Source: GCA-002688135 sp964536565 (lineage in GTDB: Bacteria > Patescibacteriota > Patescibacteriia > Magasanikbacterales > GCA-002688135). Taken from it: a stretch of 26,992 bases of DNA. A model generated the notes under the pieces. The model had not been told where the DNA came from. It did no database searches and was given only the letters and a program-made list of their open reading frames with translations. The translations under genes and the position numbers were made by a program. Within the stretch, counting starts at the first letter, position 1, and each line of letters begins with the position of its first letter. Positions 18,960-26,992 of the stretch are shown piece by piece. The stretch is taken from NCBI GenBank assembly GCA_964536565.1, contig CAZHXK010000007.1:1-26992 (forward strand). The letters run 5' to 3'.

Positions 18960-21608
18960 ATGGCCTCAGATAAAAAAACCCTGGTTTTAATTGATGGAAA
19001 TGCGATATTACATCGTTCGTATCATGCATTGCCGCCCATGAGCACAAAGGATGGCATGTTGGTGAATGCGGTATATGGTTTCTCATCTCTTTTATTGAAG
19101 ATCATGAACGACATTAAGCCTGACGGTTTGGTGTGTACGTTTGATTTGCCTGGTGGAACATTTCGAGATGAACTTTATCCTGAATATAAGGCGACTCGAG
19201 AAAAGAAACCTCAGGATTTGTATGATCAGTTGGATCCTATTAAAGATGTGTTGGATGCGTTTAATATTCCGTGGTTTGAAGAAGAGGGGTATGAAGCGGA
19301 TGACATTATTGGATCGATTTCAAAACAAGTGACGAAAAAGAACAAGGACTGGAAGGTGTTGATTGTGACAGGAGATTTGGATGAATTGCAGTTGGTAGAT
19401 GAACGTATAAGTCTGTACATGTTGAAGAAGGGGATTTCTCAGGTGAAGATTTATGATGAGGTTGCGGTGCATGAGCGATATGGTTTAACACCGGATGAGC
19501 TCATCGATTATAAAGCATTCAAGGGAGATCCATCCGATAATATTAAGGGTGTTGCGGGGATTGGCGATAAAGGTGCGACGCAGTTGATCCAAGCGTTTGG
19601 TTCTGTTGAGGGGGTGTATAAGGCTTTGACAGATGATGGGCTGGAGGGCTTTTCTGCTGGTGTGGCTAAGAAGGTTCGTGAGGGTGCGGATGCCGCGAAG
19701 CTAGCCAAAGAGTTGGTCACGATTATTACAGATTTGAAAACAGATTTTGCATTGAAGAATTCGTACCTTCATGATTTTGAGTTTGAGGATGTTGAGAAAG
19801 TGTTTAGAGGATTGGAGTTTAATACGTTGATTTCTCGAGTTCCTGGGGCGAAGGTGGCGCCTGTGCGTGCAAGCAAGGTTTCGTATACCATTATTCCACT
19901 CGAAGTGACGGTGGATCAGAAGGATTGGTTGGATTTTATAGCTTTGTGTGAGAAGCAAAAGAAGGTGGTGGTGTTTGCGCATAAGGCTGAGCAGACGTCC
20001 ATGTTTGAGTCCGGTGTGACATTGGGCTGTACGGTTGGTTCTGAGACATTTGTATTTTTGTTGAATGATGCGAGAAGAAATGAGTTGCTCGATGTGTTAC
20101 TTTCAAAAAAGATTAGTTTGGTTGGGTTTGACGTGAAGGCAATGTTTCATGTGTTGGATGTCGATGATGCGTTCGATTTTGTGATTGATGATGTGATGTT
20201 GTTGGAGTATGTGTTGCATGCGGGACGGCAGACGACTTTGGCGAATGTTTTGTTTCAGTATGCTGATGTGACATTACCAGCTAAGGTTCCGACGGATGTG
20301 AAGCAGTATGTTGCGAGTATTGCGGATGGATTGAATGTTGCTCATGATGTATTGCGAAAGGAAATTAAAAAAGATGGAGTTGTGAAAGTGTTGGATGAGA
20401 TTGAACTTCCGTTATTACCGGTGTTGTATGCAATGGAGCGTACGGGTGTGTTGTTGGATGTTGATGAACTTCAAAAATTGCATGATATTGTGGTTAAGGA
20501 TATCGCGAAGTTGCAGAAGCGCATGTATAAGGCGTCGGGTGTTGAGTTTAATATTTCTTCTCCATCGCAGTTGAAAGATGTGTTGTTTGATACGCTGCAG
20601 TTGCCAACACAGGGAATTAAAAAAGGTAAGACGGGTTATTCTACTGCTGCATCGGAGCTAGAGAAGCTGCGAGGTATGCATCCGATTATTGAGGATATTT
20701 TTGTGTATCGTGAATTATCGAAATTACAGTCGACGTATATTGATGCGTTGCCGAAGTTGGTGGCGAATGATAAACGTGTTCATACGACGTTTGCTCAGGC
20801 TGTTGCTGCGACAGGGCGATTGGCATCGTTGAATCCCAATTTACAAAATATTCCTATGCGTACGGCTCGGGGTCGCGAGGTGAGGGCGGCATTTATCCCA
20901 AAGCCAGGCTTTGTATTGCTGGCGGTTGATTATTCTCAGATTGAGCTTCGGTTAGTTGCGCATATTTCAAAAGATAAAGAGCTAACTCGGATTTTCAATG
21001 AAGGTGAGGATGTACACACGGCAACCGCTGCGAAGATCCATGATATTCCACTGAAAGATGTTACAAAAGATATTCGACGAACTGCTAAGGAGGTTAACTT
21101 TGGTGTGTTGTATGGGATGGGTGCATTTGGATTGGCCGCTCGAACGGGGATTTCACGGGTTGAGGCGGTTGAGTTTATCGCAAATTATTTTGAATCTTTT
21201 AGTGGCGTTAAGAAATACGTTGATTCTACGATTAAGAAGGCTACGAAAGATGGATATGTTGAAACAATGTTTGGTCGTCGTCGAGATTTCCCTGAGCTGT
21301 CCAGTGATGTGGGAATGGTACGAAAAGCGGGGGAGCGGATGGCAGTAAATATGCCAACGCAGGGCGCTCAGGCTGATATCATAAAAAAGGCGATGGTTGA
21401 ATTGCATGACGTGTTGGACGGAAAAGGTGATGAGATTCTTATGTTATTGCAGGTTCATGATGAACTTGTATTTGAGGTTAAAAAAGGAGAAGAAAAAAAA
21501 TGGGCCTCGAAGATAACAGATGTGATGGAGGGAGTTGTTGATTTACGTGTGCCTATTATCGCCGACGTGCATGTTGGTGATAATTGGCGTGATATGAAAG
21601 AACTGTAA
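18960..21608 (+). CDS. polA: DNA polymerase I
   Basis: Repair and Okazaki-fragment polymerase with an N-terminal 5'-nuclease. I start at ATG 18960, giving 882 residues beginning MASDKKTLVLIDGNAILHRS; an in-frame ATG at 18912 lies inside the likely promoter. The 5'-nuclease domain (about 1-300) keeps LIDGN (10-14), GYEADDIIG and the helix-hairpin-helix GIGDKGATQLI. The middle 3'-5' exonuclease domain has lost its metal ligands: where DxE is expected there is VVVFAHKAEQ (about 336-345), so proofreading is probably absent. Polymerase motifs are intact: A LLAVDYSQIELR with D657, B RRTAKEVNFGVLYG (706-718), C LQVHDELVF with H833 and D834. It is followed after one base by holA. Confidence 0.95.
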   Translation: MASDKKTLVLIDGNAILHRSYHALPPMSTKDGMLVNAVYGFSSLLLKIMNDIKPDGLVCTFDLPGGTFRDELYPEYKATREKKPQDLYDQLDPIKDVLDAFNIPWFEEEGYEADDIIGSISKQVTKKNKDWKVLIVTGDLDELQLVDERISLYMLKKGISQVKIYDEVAVHERYGLTPDELIDYKAFKGDPSDNIKGVAGIGDKGATQLIQAFGSVEGVYKALTDDGLEGFSAGVAKKVREGADAAKLAKELVTIITDLKTDFALKNSYLHDFEFEDVEKVFRGLEFNTLISRVPGAKVAPVRASKVSYTIIPLEVTVDQKDWLDFIALCEKQKKVVVFAHKAEQTSMFESGVTLGCTVGSETFVFLLNDARRNELLDVLLSKKISLVGFDVKAMFHVLDVDDAFDFVIDDVMLLEYVLHAGRQTTLANVLFQYADVTLPAKVPTDVKQYVASIADGLNVAHDVLRKEIKKDGVVKVLDEIELPLLPVLYAMERTGVLLDVDELQKLHDIVVKDIAKLQKRMYKASGVEFNISSPSQLKDVLFDTLQLPTQGIKKGKTGYSTAASELEKLRGMHPIIEDIFVYRELSKLQSTYIDALPKLVANDKRVHTTFAQAVAATGRLASLNPNLQNIPMRTARGREVRAAFIPKPGFVLLAVDYSQIELRLVAHISKDKELTRIFNEGEDVHTATAAKIHDIPLKDVTKDIRRTAKEVNFGVLYGMGAFGLAARTGISRVEAVEFIANYFESFSGVKKYVDSTIKKATKDGYVETMFGRRRDFPELSSDVGMVRKAGERMAVNMPTQGAQADIIKKAMVELHDVLDGKGDEILMLLQVHDELVFEVKKGEEKKWASKITDVMEGVVDLRVPIIADVHVGDNWRDMKEL

Positions 21609-21609
21609 T

Positions 21610-22572
21610 ATGGTTTTATTTTACTACGGTGCAGATAGTTTTCGATCGCATGAACACATGATGCGGACGATTCAGAGTTTTAAGAAAAAGCGTGATCCAG
21701 ATGGTCATAATATTTTTCAGTTTGATTTACAGGATGCGAGGTTTAATCAGATTATGGAAGCGATTTCAGCGCCGCCGTTTCTAGCAGAGAAAAAGATGGT
21801 TGTGGTGAAGCGGGTTTTGTCTGCTGGTGCTGGTGATTTTGTTGATGTGCTGAAGGAAAAATTGGAGTTGTACGAGAAGCGGGAGGATTTGGTTTTGTTG
21901 TTGTGGGATGAGGGAGCGAAATTTAAATTGGGATTGTTTAATATTTTGAAGAAGTTTCAGTATGCTCAGGAGTTCGCTGCGTTGAGTGTGCCTGAGATTT
22001 CAGGGTGGATTGGCGAACGATTGGATGGTTGTGGTGTGACGATTGAATCAGCGGCCGCGACTGTGTTGGCGAAAAAATTTCAAGAGGATATGTGGAGCTT
22101 GTCTCGAGTGGTGGATCAGGTGTGTGCGTTTGTGAAGGGTGATGATCGAGCGATTGTTACTAAAGTCGATTGTGAACTGTTTTTATCAGCGGCGATTGAT
22201 GACAATACATTTCATTTTGTTGATGCGATTAATGCGAAGGATCAAGGGCGTGCGTTGTCTTTGTTGGATCAGCAGTGGCAGGCTGGAAAAACGCCGATAG
22301 AGGTGATTGGGTTGTTGTTGTGGCAGTGGAGAGCGATGTTGAAGGTTCGAGCGTTGTTGGATGATCAGCCAAAACTACGTGGAAAGGAGATTGCTCGTGA
22401 ATTGAAAATGCATGCGTTTGTAGCGGATAAGACAGCTCGATTGGTACGAGATGTTGATGGGGATTTTGTTTTGAATCAATATAATAGATTGATGGATTTA
22501 GATGCGAGTGCGAAATCTGGAGGGTACGCACAGGCGGAACTCACCTCGTTTGTGTGTGGGATGACAAAATAA
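21610..22572 (+). CDS. holA: DNA polymerase III delta subunit
   Basis: The delta subunit is the wrench of the clamp loader that opens the beta ring. 320 residues, usual length. Family features: the start LFYYGADSFRSHEHM, an acidic/aromatic strand NIFQFDLQDARFNQIMEAISAPPFLAEKKMVVVKR (domain 1, clamp contact), a central FxxxxxWIGERL region, and the C-terminal helical domain with PIEVIGLLLWQWRAMLKVRALLDD and a closing RLMDLDASAKSGG. Sequence divergence is high, as is common for HolA. It begins one base after the polA stop, so the two are cotranscribed, coupling a repair polymerase with replisome assembly; no separate ribosome site is visible. Confidence 0.88.
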   Translation: MVLFYYGADSFRSHEHMMRTIQSFKKKRDPDGHNIFQFDLQDARFNQIMEAISAPPFLAEKKMVVVKRVLSAGAGDFVDVLKEKLELYEKREDLVLLLWDEGAKFKLGLFNILKKFQYAQEFAALSVPEISGWIGERLDGCGVTIESAAATVLAKKFQEDMWSLSRVVDQVCAFVKGDDRAIVTKVDCELFLSAAIDDNTFHFVDAINAKDQGRALSLLDQQWQAGKTPIEVIGLLLWQWRAMLKVRALLDDQPKLRGKEIARELKMHAFVADKTARLVRDVDGDFVLNQYNRLMDLDASAKSGGYAQAELTSFVCGMTK

Positions 22573-22600
22573 AAAACGCACGATATCGTGCGTTGTTGTT
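22571..22600. terminator. Bidirectional terminator between convergent genes
   Basis: A perfect 20-bp palindrome at 22575-22594 (ACGCACGAT and its mirror) with T-rich sequence on both sides, ending holA and the convergent zinc-ribbon gene. Confidence 0.85.
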
Positions 22601-22601
22601 T

Positions 22602-23324
22602 TTACGTGTGCCAGTCTTCGTGGATGTTGATCGTTTGTAGTACGGGGAGTTTTGGTTCGCCGTACGTTGTATATTCGACCCCTCTCCAGAAGTGGACTTC
22701 GGTATAGTTTCGAATGGATCCGGTGGTTCTGTATGTATGAATATCACGACTTGCGTCCCATTCGTATCCTTTTGTTACGCGAATAAGTTTTTGACCGTTC
22801 TCCGTAACTTCTGTCCATAGGGTTGGATTCTCTGCAAAACACTGGCTCATTTCTCCGCGATGGTCATCAATGAACCCGGGGTAGAGGTATAGGTAGCCTT
22901 CATCGGTATCCCACCTTTGTGTGTAGAGTTTAATCGGTGTGGCTGATCTTGGAAATGCGAATTCGATTGAACCTCCATCCACCACGTGGATGTAAGTGAA
23001 TTCTCCACATATTTCGCAGCTGTGCTGGTGTGTTTGGATAGCTCTGAAGCCTATGATGTTTTTACACGATCCGCATTTGCCGCGTGTTACGTCGAGCTTG
23101 GCGAACCAGAGTGATATTTTGAGTTCGATCATACGCTCGGGCGTCCACTTTCTGTTTTCGAGTCGGTGTTTATCTTTTCGTAGATCATTTATGGTATATC
23201 CCAACTCGGCGAGTTTGGTGAAAAGTGCTTTTAGTTCGACTTCGCTTCTCACGTGAAGTTCGTTGTGCCTATGTATAGTGAGCCCAGTGAGTCCTTCTAG
23301 ATATCCGTTCATGCTATATGTCAT
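22602..23324 (-). CDS. Uncharacterised zinc-ribbon protein (240 residues)
   Basis: No family recognised. One C4 cluster, C84-x2-C87-x15-C103-x2-C106, sits after a helical N-terminal part (VELKALFTKLAELGYTINDLRKDK) and a WTPERMIELKISLWFAKL segment. The C-terminal half is beta-rich and aromatic (YLYLYPGFIDDHRGE, GYEWDASRDIHTYR, VHFWRGVEYTTYG). The start is set at the ATG at 23324: AAGGAT lies just before it and a near-perfect promoter (23362-23390) is just upstream. A longer in-frame start at 23390 would overlap that promoter. Convergent with holA and monocistronic. Not an evident paralog of the zinc-ribbon genes near 1000-1900. Confidence 0.72.
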   Translation of the reverse strand: MTYSMNGYLEGLTGLTIHRHNELHVRSEVELKALFTKLAELGYTINDLRKDKHRLENRKWTPERMIELKISLWFAKLDVTRGKCGSCKNIIGFRAIQTHQHSCEICGEFTYIHVVDGGSIEFAFPRSATPIKLYTQRWDTDEGYLYLYPGFIDDHRGEMSQCFAENPTLWTEVTENGQKLIRVTKGYEWDASRDIHTYRTTGSIRNYTEVHFWRGVEYTTYGEPKLPVLQTINIHEDWHT

Positions 23325-23361
23325 CGTAATCCTTGATTTTTTGTGACTGATCGAACGGGGT

Positions 23362-23390
23362 ACTATAACAGAGTCTTCAGCTCTTGTCAA
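23362..23390 (-). promoter_or_regulatory. Promoter of the 240-residue zinc-ribbon gene
   Basis: Minus strand TTGACA, 17-base spacer, TATAGT. It begins a few bases after the T run of the trigger factor terminator. Confidence 0.85.
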
Positions 23391-23393
23391 TAT

Positions 23394-23417
23394 AAAAACC
23401 CCGTTGCCGGGGTTTTT
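23394..23417 (-). terminator. Intrinsic terminator of the trigger factor gene
   Basis: CCCCG (23399-23403), TTGC loop, CGGGG (23408-23412), with A/T runs on both sides; 5 bases after the tig stop codon. Confidence 0.88.
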
Positions 23418-23421
23418 GTTA

Positions 23422-24747
23422 TTACGACTTTTTCTCTGTGTCAGCTTCCTTCTTTTTTGTTTCAGGTTTTTTCACTAACCGCTCTCTGAGTTTCTCTGTA
23501 GTTTTTCTGTTGCGGAGGTTTACTGTGATGAAGTCGATGATGTTTGGATCTTTGAGTTTTTCATCAACGTTAGGGTTGTCCTGATATGATTTTCTGACGT
23601 TTTCCATCTCAAGTTTGATTTCCTCTTCTGATACTTTGATGTCTTCGTCCTTTGCAAGATCTCGGAAGACGAGTGATCCTTTAACTCGCTTTTCAGCTTG
23701 CTCTTTAAACCCATCTCCTAATTCTTCAGGAGTTTTTTTAATGTCTGCCAAGTACTTATCAACTCCCATTCCTTGTTCTTCGAGGCGTTGCTTGAATTCT
23801 CCGAATAAGCGTTCTTTTTCTGCTTCGATGAGAACTTTAGGAATGTCTCCGAATGTTGTTTTATCAAGAATGGTATCGATCATCTCACCTGTTGCGCGGT
23901 CAGCTTCTTTTGCTTGTTTATCGCGAAGCAAGTTTTCTTTGAGAAGTTCTTTGAGTGCATCAACTGAATCAGTTCCAAGTGCTTTTGCGAATGATTCATC
24001 GAGCGCAGGAAGTGTTCGTTCAAATACTTCTTTCACGTCAATTTTGAACTGAGCAGATTTTCCGGCTAGTAATTTGGAGTAGTGTGTTGCTGGGATTTCA
24101 AGTGTGAATTCCTTCTTCTCGCCTTTTTTTGCACCGACAAGTTTGTCGGTTAGTCCTGGAACATAACTATCTTCTGACAGATAAATTGCATGATCTTTTG
24201 TAGTTCCACCTTCGATGGCAACATTGTCAATCATGATTTCCATGTCTACAACGACGCGATCTTCCTTACCAGCTTCTTTTGTTGATGCCGCTTCGGTTGC
24301 GCGCATTTTACGAATTTGTTCGAGTGCTTCGTCGATTTCTTTTGCATCGACAGTCATTGTTTTTTCTTGTACAGAAATTGTTGAGATGTCTGGAAGTTTT
24401 GTGTCTGGAAGTTTTGCCCATTCGATATCAACTTCAACGTCGTTTCCTGGGGTAAGTTTTTTTACCTTTACGTCTGGTTGTCCGACTGTTTCGAGCTTGT
24501 GTTCGCGAATTGCCTCCACAAGACCTTTTTTGATCATCTCGTCTGCTGCTGTTTCAAGGATTGCCATTTCTCCTACTTCTTTCTTAACGATGTCGTAGGG
24601 AATGTGTCCTGCGCGGAAACCAGAAACCTTTAAATTTTTAGAAATGTGTTCTGCTGCTTTTTGCAAGAATGGTTCTTGTTCTGCAACGGGAACGGTGAGA
24701 GTGATGTGTGCCATTGATTTTGGCTTGCTTTCGCATGTGATAACCAT
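23422..24747 (-). CDS. tig: Trigger factor (ribosome-associated chaperone)
   Basis: Binds at the ribosome exit tunnel and shields nascent chains; many members also have prolyl isomerase activity. 441 residues with the three-part layout. The N-terminal ribosome-binding domain carries the signature GFRAGHIP (43-50) after HISKNLKVS. A central FKBP-like domain runs from about 155 to 245 (EDRVVVDMEIMIDN, YVPGLTDKLVGAKKGEKKEFTLEIP), and a long helical C-terminal arm follows, ending in a very lysine-rich tail (about 425-441). The first ATG is supported by the typical start. It has its own near-consensus promoter (24778-24806) and terminator, so it is monocistronic. Confidence 0.95.
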   Translation of the reverse strand: MVITCESKPKSMAHITLTVPVAEQEPFLQKAAEHISKNLKVSGFRAGHIPYDIVKKEVGEMAILETAADEMIKKGLVEAIREHKLETVGQPDVKVKKLTPGNDVEVDIEWAKLPDTKLPDISTISVQEKTMTVDAKEIDEALEQIRKMRATEAASTKEAGKEDRVVVDMEIMIDNVAIEGGTTKDHAIYLSEDSYVPGLTDKLVGAKKGEKKEFTLEIPATHYSKLLAGKSAQFKIDVKEVFERTLPALDESFAKALGTDSVDALKELLKENLLRDKQAKEADRATGEMIDTILDKTTFGDIPKVLIEAEKERLFGEFKQRLEEQGMGVDKYLADIKKTPEELGDGFKEQAEKRVKGSLVFRDLAKDEDIKVSEEEIKLEMENVRKSYQDNPNVDEKLKDPNIIDFITVNLRNRKTTEKLRERLVKKPETKKKEADTEKKS

Positions 24748-24777
24748 AGATAAAGTTTAGAGTAATTTGATGATGGG

Positions 24778-24806
24778 AGTATAGCTCAATCAGGGGTTCT
24801 TGTCAA
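24778..24806 (-). promoter_or_regulatory. Trigger factor promoter
   Basis: Minus strand TTGACA, 17-base spacer, TATACT. The bases just upstream are the T run of the preceding terminator. Confidence 0.88.
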
Positions 24807-24807
24807 T

Positions 24808-24832
24808 ATAAAAAAGCCCCGTCCTGGGGCTT
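24808..24832 (-). terminator. Intrinsic terminator of the 81-residue gene
   Basis: AAGCCCC (24814-24820) and GGGGCTT (24826-24832), loop GTCCT, followed on the minus strand by a T run that runs to within a few bases of the tig -35 box. Confidence 0.85.
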
Positions 24833-24837
24833 GGTGA

Positions 24838-25083
24838 TTAGGCGCTGTTTGCCTCTCCGATATACAGGACTTGATTCCCTGCGACATAGCCAAATCGGTG
24901 TGGCAGTGAGCGCCGGCCTAGTCGATGTTGAACGACGACGGTAGCGCTGCGGGGGGTGTCTTTGGCAAGCTGTACCTCGACTTCTTCGTCATCAATACGG
25001 TTTGCTAGTGCCTGGTCGATATTGACCATGATAGCATCGAGTTTCTCCTGTGCGTTTCGGGTGAGCTTTCGTTTTCTAGCCAA
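24838..25083 (-). CDS. Hypothetical protein (81 residues)
   Basis: Unknown family, short and charged. The N-terminus is very basic (MARKRKLTRNAQEKLDAI), the middle acidic (NRIDDEEVEVQLAKD) and the end beta-like (ATVVVQHRLGRRSLPHRFGYVAGNQVLYIG). No cysteines, no membrane segment. The start is a TTG codon at 25083, supported by an AAGAGGA site 7 bases before it, a clear promoter (25129-25157) and a terminator right after the stop. This complete set of signals argues for a real gene. The basic start could fit nucleic-acid or ribosome binding, but nothing more can be said. Confidence 0.65.
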   Translation of the reverse strand: MARKRKLTRNAQEKLDAIMVNIDQALANRIDDEEVEVQLAKDTPRSATVVVQHRLGRRSLPHRFGYVAGNQVLYIGEANSA

Positions 25084-25128
25084 TCTATTGTCCTCTTGTA
25101 CGAGATTATGTGAAATGTAACTGGATGG

Positions 25129-25157
25129 ATACTAGCACTGAAGTTATGTGTTGTCAA
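25129..25157 (-). promoter_or_regulatory. Promoter of the 81-residue gene
   Basis: Minus strand TTGACA, 17-base spacer, TAGTAT. Confidence 0.8.
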
Positions 25158-25173
25158 TGGGGTGTATGTATAC

Positions 25174-25198
25174 AAAAAACGCCCGGTTGGGCGTTTTT
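25174..25198 (-). terminator. Intrinsic terminator of hppA
   Basis: CGCCC (25180-25184), loop GGTT, GGGCG (25189-25193), A/T runs on both sides, 17 bases after the hppA stop codon. Confidence 0.85.
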
Positions 25199-25215
25199 GT
25201 TTGTGTGCTTGAGGG

Positions 25216-26992
25216 TTAGACCATTAAACCTACAATGAGGAGTGCCACGATGTTAATGATTTTGATCATAGGGTTAATTGCTGGGCCGGCTGTATCTTTG
25301 TAGGGATCTCCTACGGTGTCTCCGGTAATTGCAGCAGCGTGAGCGAATGAGCCCTTACCACCGTAATTCCCCATCTCGATGTATTTCTTTGCGTTGTCCC
25401 ATGCGCCACCACCAGTAGCCATTGAGAACGCGAGGAAGATTCCAGTTACGATAGATCCAACTAATACACCACCAAGCGCAACAGGGCCGAGGATTGTTCC
25501 GACTAATACAGGAACAATGATGGGTAGCATTGCTGGTATGATCATTTGAATGATAGCACCTTTAGTTACGATGTCTACAGCTGCTGCGTAATCTGGTTTT
25601 GCTTTTCCTTCCATGATGCCTGGAATAGATTTGAACTGTCGTCGAACTTCATCAACAACTTTTGCTGCAACTTTTCCAACGGCTTCCATAGCGTAAGCAG
25701 CGAAGAGGTATGGAATCATTCCACCAATGAACAATCCAACAACAACCATAGGATCGCCGAGTTCGAATACCAATTCTTTTCCGCGGGCAGCGAACTCTTC
25801 TGTGTATGCAGCGAATAGTACGAGTGCGGCTAATCCTGCTGATGCGATTGCGTATCCTTTTGTGACGGCTTTTGTAGTATTTCCAACTGCGTCGAGTGCG
25901 TCTGTAATTTCACGTACATCACTTGGGAGGTTCGACATTTCTGCGATTCCACCAGCGTTGTCTGTGATCGGTCCGTATGCATCAATAGCAACGATGATTC
26001 CAGTAAGTGAGAGCATGCTCATTGCAGCGATGGCTACTCCGTACAATCCAGCGAAGTGGAATGCACCGAGGATGCCGGCTGCGATAACGAGAACAGGAAG
26101 TGCAGTTGATTTCATTCCGACTGCAAGCCCTGAAATAACGTTTGTTCCGTGACCAGATTCTGAAGCTTTTGCGATCTGTTTAACGGGAGCGTAGTCAGTT
26201 GATGTGTAGTACTCAGTGAGCCATACAACTAACGCAGTTACACCTAATCCGATGAGAGCTGCGTATGTAAGGTTTGCTGCAGTTAATCCTTCTGCTACCT
26301 GTTCTCCTCCGAATAACCATGTGGTTACGGGTTGGAATGCAAGCGCTGAAAGTACACCAGCAGCAATTAATCCTTTATACAGTGCGCCCATGATGTTTTT
26401 CTTTTTTCCGAGCTTGATGACAAATGTTCCGAGAATTGATGCGAAGATAGCAACTGCACCGATAACGAGCGGGTATAGTGCGAGCAATGTTGATTCTGGG
26501 TAGAGCAATCCACCGAGCAACATTGTTGCGACTGCAGTTACGGCATATGTTTCAAATAGGTCGGCTGCCATCCCTGCGCAATCTCCAACGTTGTCTCCAA
26601 CAAGGTCAGCGATAGCTGCTGGGTTGCGAGGGTCATCTTCTGGAATTCCTTTTTCAACTTTTCCGACGAGGTCTCCTCCGACATCAGCACCTTTGGTAAA
26701 GATACCTCCACCTAATCGAGCGAATACTGAAATGAGTGATCCACCGAATCCGAGTCCGATGAGTGCGTCCGTGCTTCCGTTGAACAACATGTACACTCCG
26801 GTTACTCCGAGGAGTCCGAGTCCTACCACAAGCATTCCGGTTACAGCTCCACCCTTTACAGCGACGTCCATAGCTTTTTGCATGGATGTTTTTGCAGCTT
26901 GTGCTGTACGAAGATTTGCCTGCACACTTGTCAGCATGCCGAAGATTCCGGCGAGCCCTGACAGAACCGCACCGATAGCAAAGCCGAGTGCA
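25216..26992 (-). CDS. hppA: Membrane-bound proton-pumping pyrophosphatase (5' end missing)
   Basis: Couples hydrolysis of pyrophosphate to H+ transport across the membrane. The frame continues to the window edge (upstream of an internal ATG it reads ALGFAIGAVLSGLAGIFG), so the N-terminus is outside. Visible motifs: the substrate site GADVGGDLVGKVEKGIPEDDPRNPA, DNVGDCAGMAADLFETY, DAYGPITDNAGGIAEM, the GNTTKAVTKGYAIASAGLAAL helix and the C-terminal GGGAWDNAKKYIE and DTVGDPYKDTAGPAINPMIK. Lysine in GNTTK is the residue that marks the potassium-independent subfamily. About 590 residues are present out of the usual 660-800. It provides energy from biosynthetic pyrophosphate. Confidence 0.96.
   Translation of the reverse strand, partial: ALGFAIGAVLSGLAGIFGMLTSVQANLRTAQAAKTSMQKAMDVAVKGGAVTGMLVVGLGLLGVTGVYMLFNGSTDALIGLGFGGSLISVFARLGGGIFTKGADVGGDLVGKVEKGIPEDDPRNPAAIADLVGDNVGDCAGMAADLFETYAVTAVATMLLGGLLYPESTLLALYPLVIGAVAIFASILGTFVIKLGKKKNIMGALYKGLIAAGVLSALAFQPVTTWLFGGEQVAEGLTAANLTYAALIGLGVTALVVWLTEYYTSTDYAPVKQIAKASESGHGTNVISGLAVGMKSTALPVLVIAAGILGAFHFAGLYGVAIAAMSMLSLTGIIVAIDAYGPITDNAGGIAEMSNLPSDVREITDALDAVGNTTKAVTKGYAIASAGLAALVLFAAYTEEFAARGKELVFELGDPMVVVGLFIGGMIPYLFAAYAMEAVGKVAAKVVDEVRRQFKSIPGIMEGKAKPDYAAAVDIVTKGAIIQMIIPAMLPIIVPVLVGTILGPVALGGVLVGSIVTGIFLAFSMATGGGAWDNAKKYIEMGNYGGKGSFAHAAAITGDTVGDPYKDTAGPAINPMIKIINIVALLIVGLMV

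Noticed and set aside
1..26992. CRISPR array, IS element or prophage
   Set aside because: No regularly spaced repeats, transposase, integrase or phage structural genes are visible.
1..26992. Recoded TGA (code 25 or 4)
   Set aside because: TGA ends nfo, the second zinc-ribbon gene and the DUF2339 gene at the expected places, and is not found inside conserved domains.

Overview
The window looks like the replication-origin region of a bacterial chromosome from a small-genome lineage with the standard genetic code: TGA is used as a stop, for example in nfo and in the second zinc-ribbon gene. Gene content (single-copy replication genes, PBP1A with a C-terminal Ig-like tail, H+-pyrophosphatase, many short orphan genes, tight intergenic gaps) suggests a Patescibacteria/CPR-type organism. 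This is inference; no 16S gene or complete marker set is present.

Layout. 1-3184 (+): 3' end of rmuC, rpsT, a tandem set of three small zinc-ribbon genes (the third apparently frameshifted), a tiny antisense lipoprotein-like ORF, nfo and a 72-residue orphan. 3226-4061 (-): rpmH, rnpA, yidD. 4062-4438: origin/dnaA leader with a DnaA-box cluster, overlapping palindromes and a long hairpin. 4439-7274 (+): dnaA, a second DnaA-box and AT-rich region, dnaN. 7293-8162 (+): an orphan gene. 8192-9043 (-): a LysR-type regulator, divergent from an actinobacterial-type inositol-phosphate synthase (9297-10451, +), with a duplicated 50-bp element between them. 10558-13374 (-): PBP1A. 13483-16532 (+): a DUF2339/DUF3999-type membrane pair. 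16730-18018 (+): a secreted 3D-domain protein and two small membrane proteins. 18077-18148: tRNA-Cys, followed by a broken copy of its 3' end. 18419-22572 (+): NUDIX hydrolase, polA, holA. 22602-26992 (-): a zinc-ribbon orphan, trigger factor, an 81-residue orphan and the partial hppA.

Functionally the core is DNA replication and repair (dnaA, dnaN, holA, polA, nfo, rmuC) plus ribosome and RNA maturation (rpsT, rpmH, rnpA, tRNA-Cys), protein folding (tig), cell wall (PBP1A, 3D protein) and energy (hppA). Transcription signals are very readable: many promoters are TTGACR-17 bp-TAnnnT, and several intrinsic terminators are fused almost directly to the -35 box of the next gene. Core genes mostly lack Shine-Dalgarno sites, while many of the small orphan genes have strong ones.

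The accessory material most worth a second look is the zinc-ribbon trio, the interrupted tRNA-Cys duplication, the lysR/ino1 repeat region with a perfect DnaA box, and the palindromes on the dnaA promoter.
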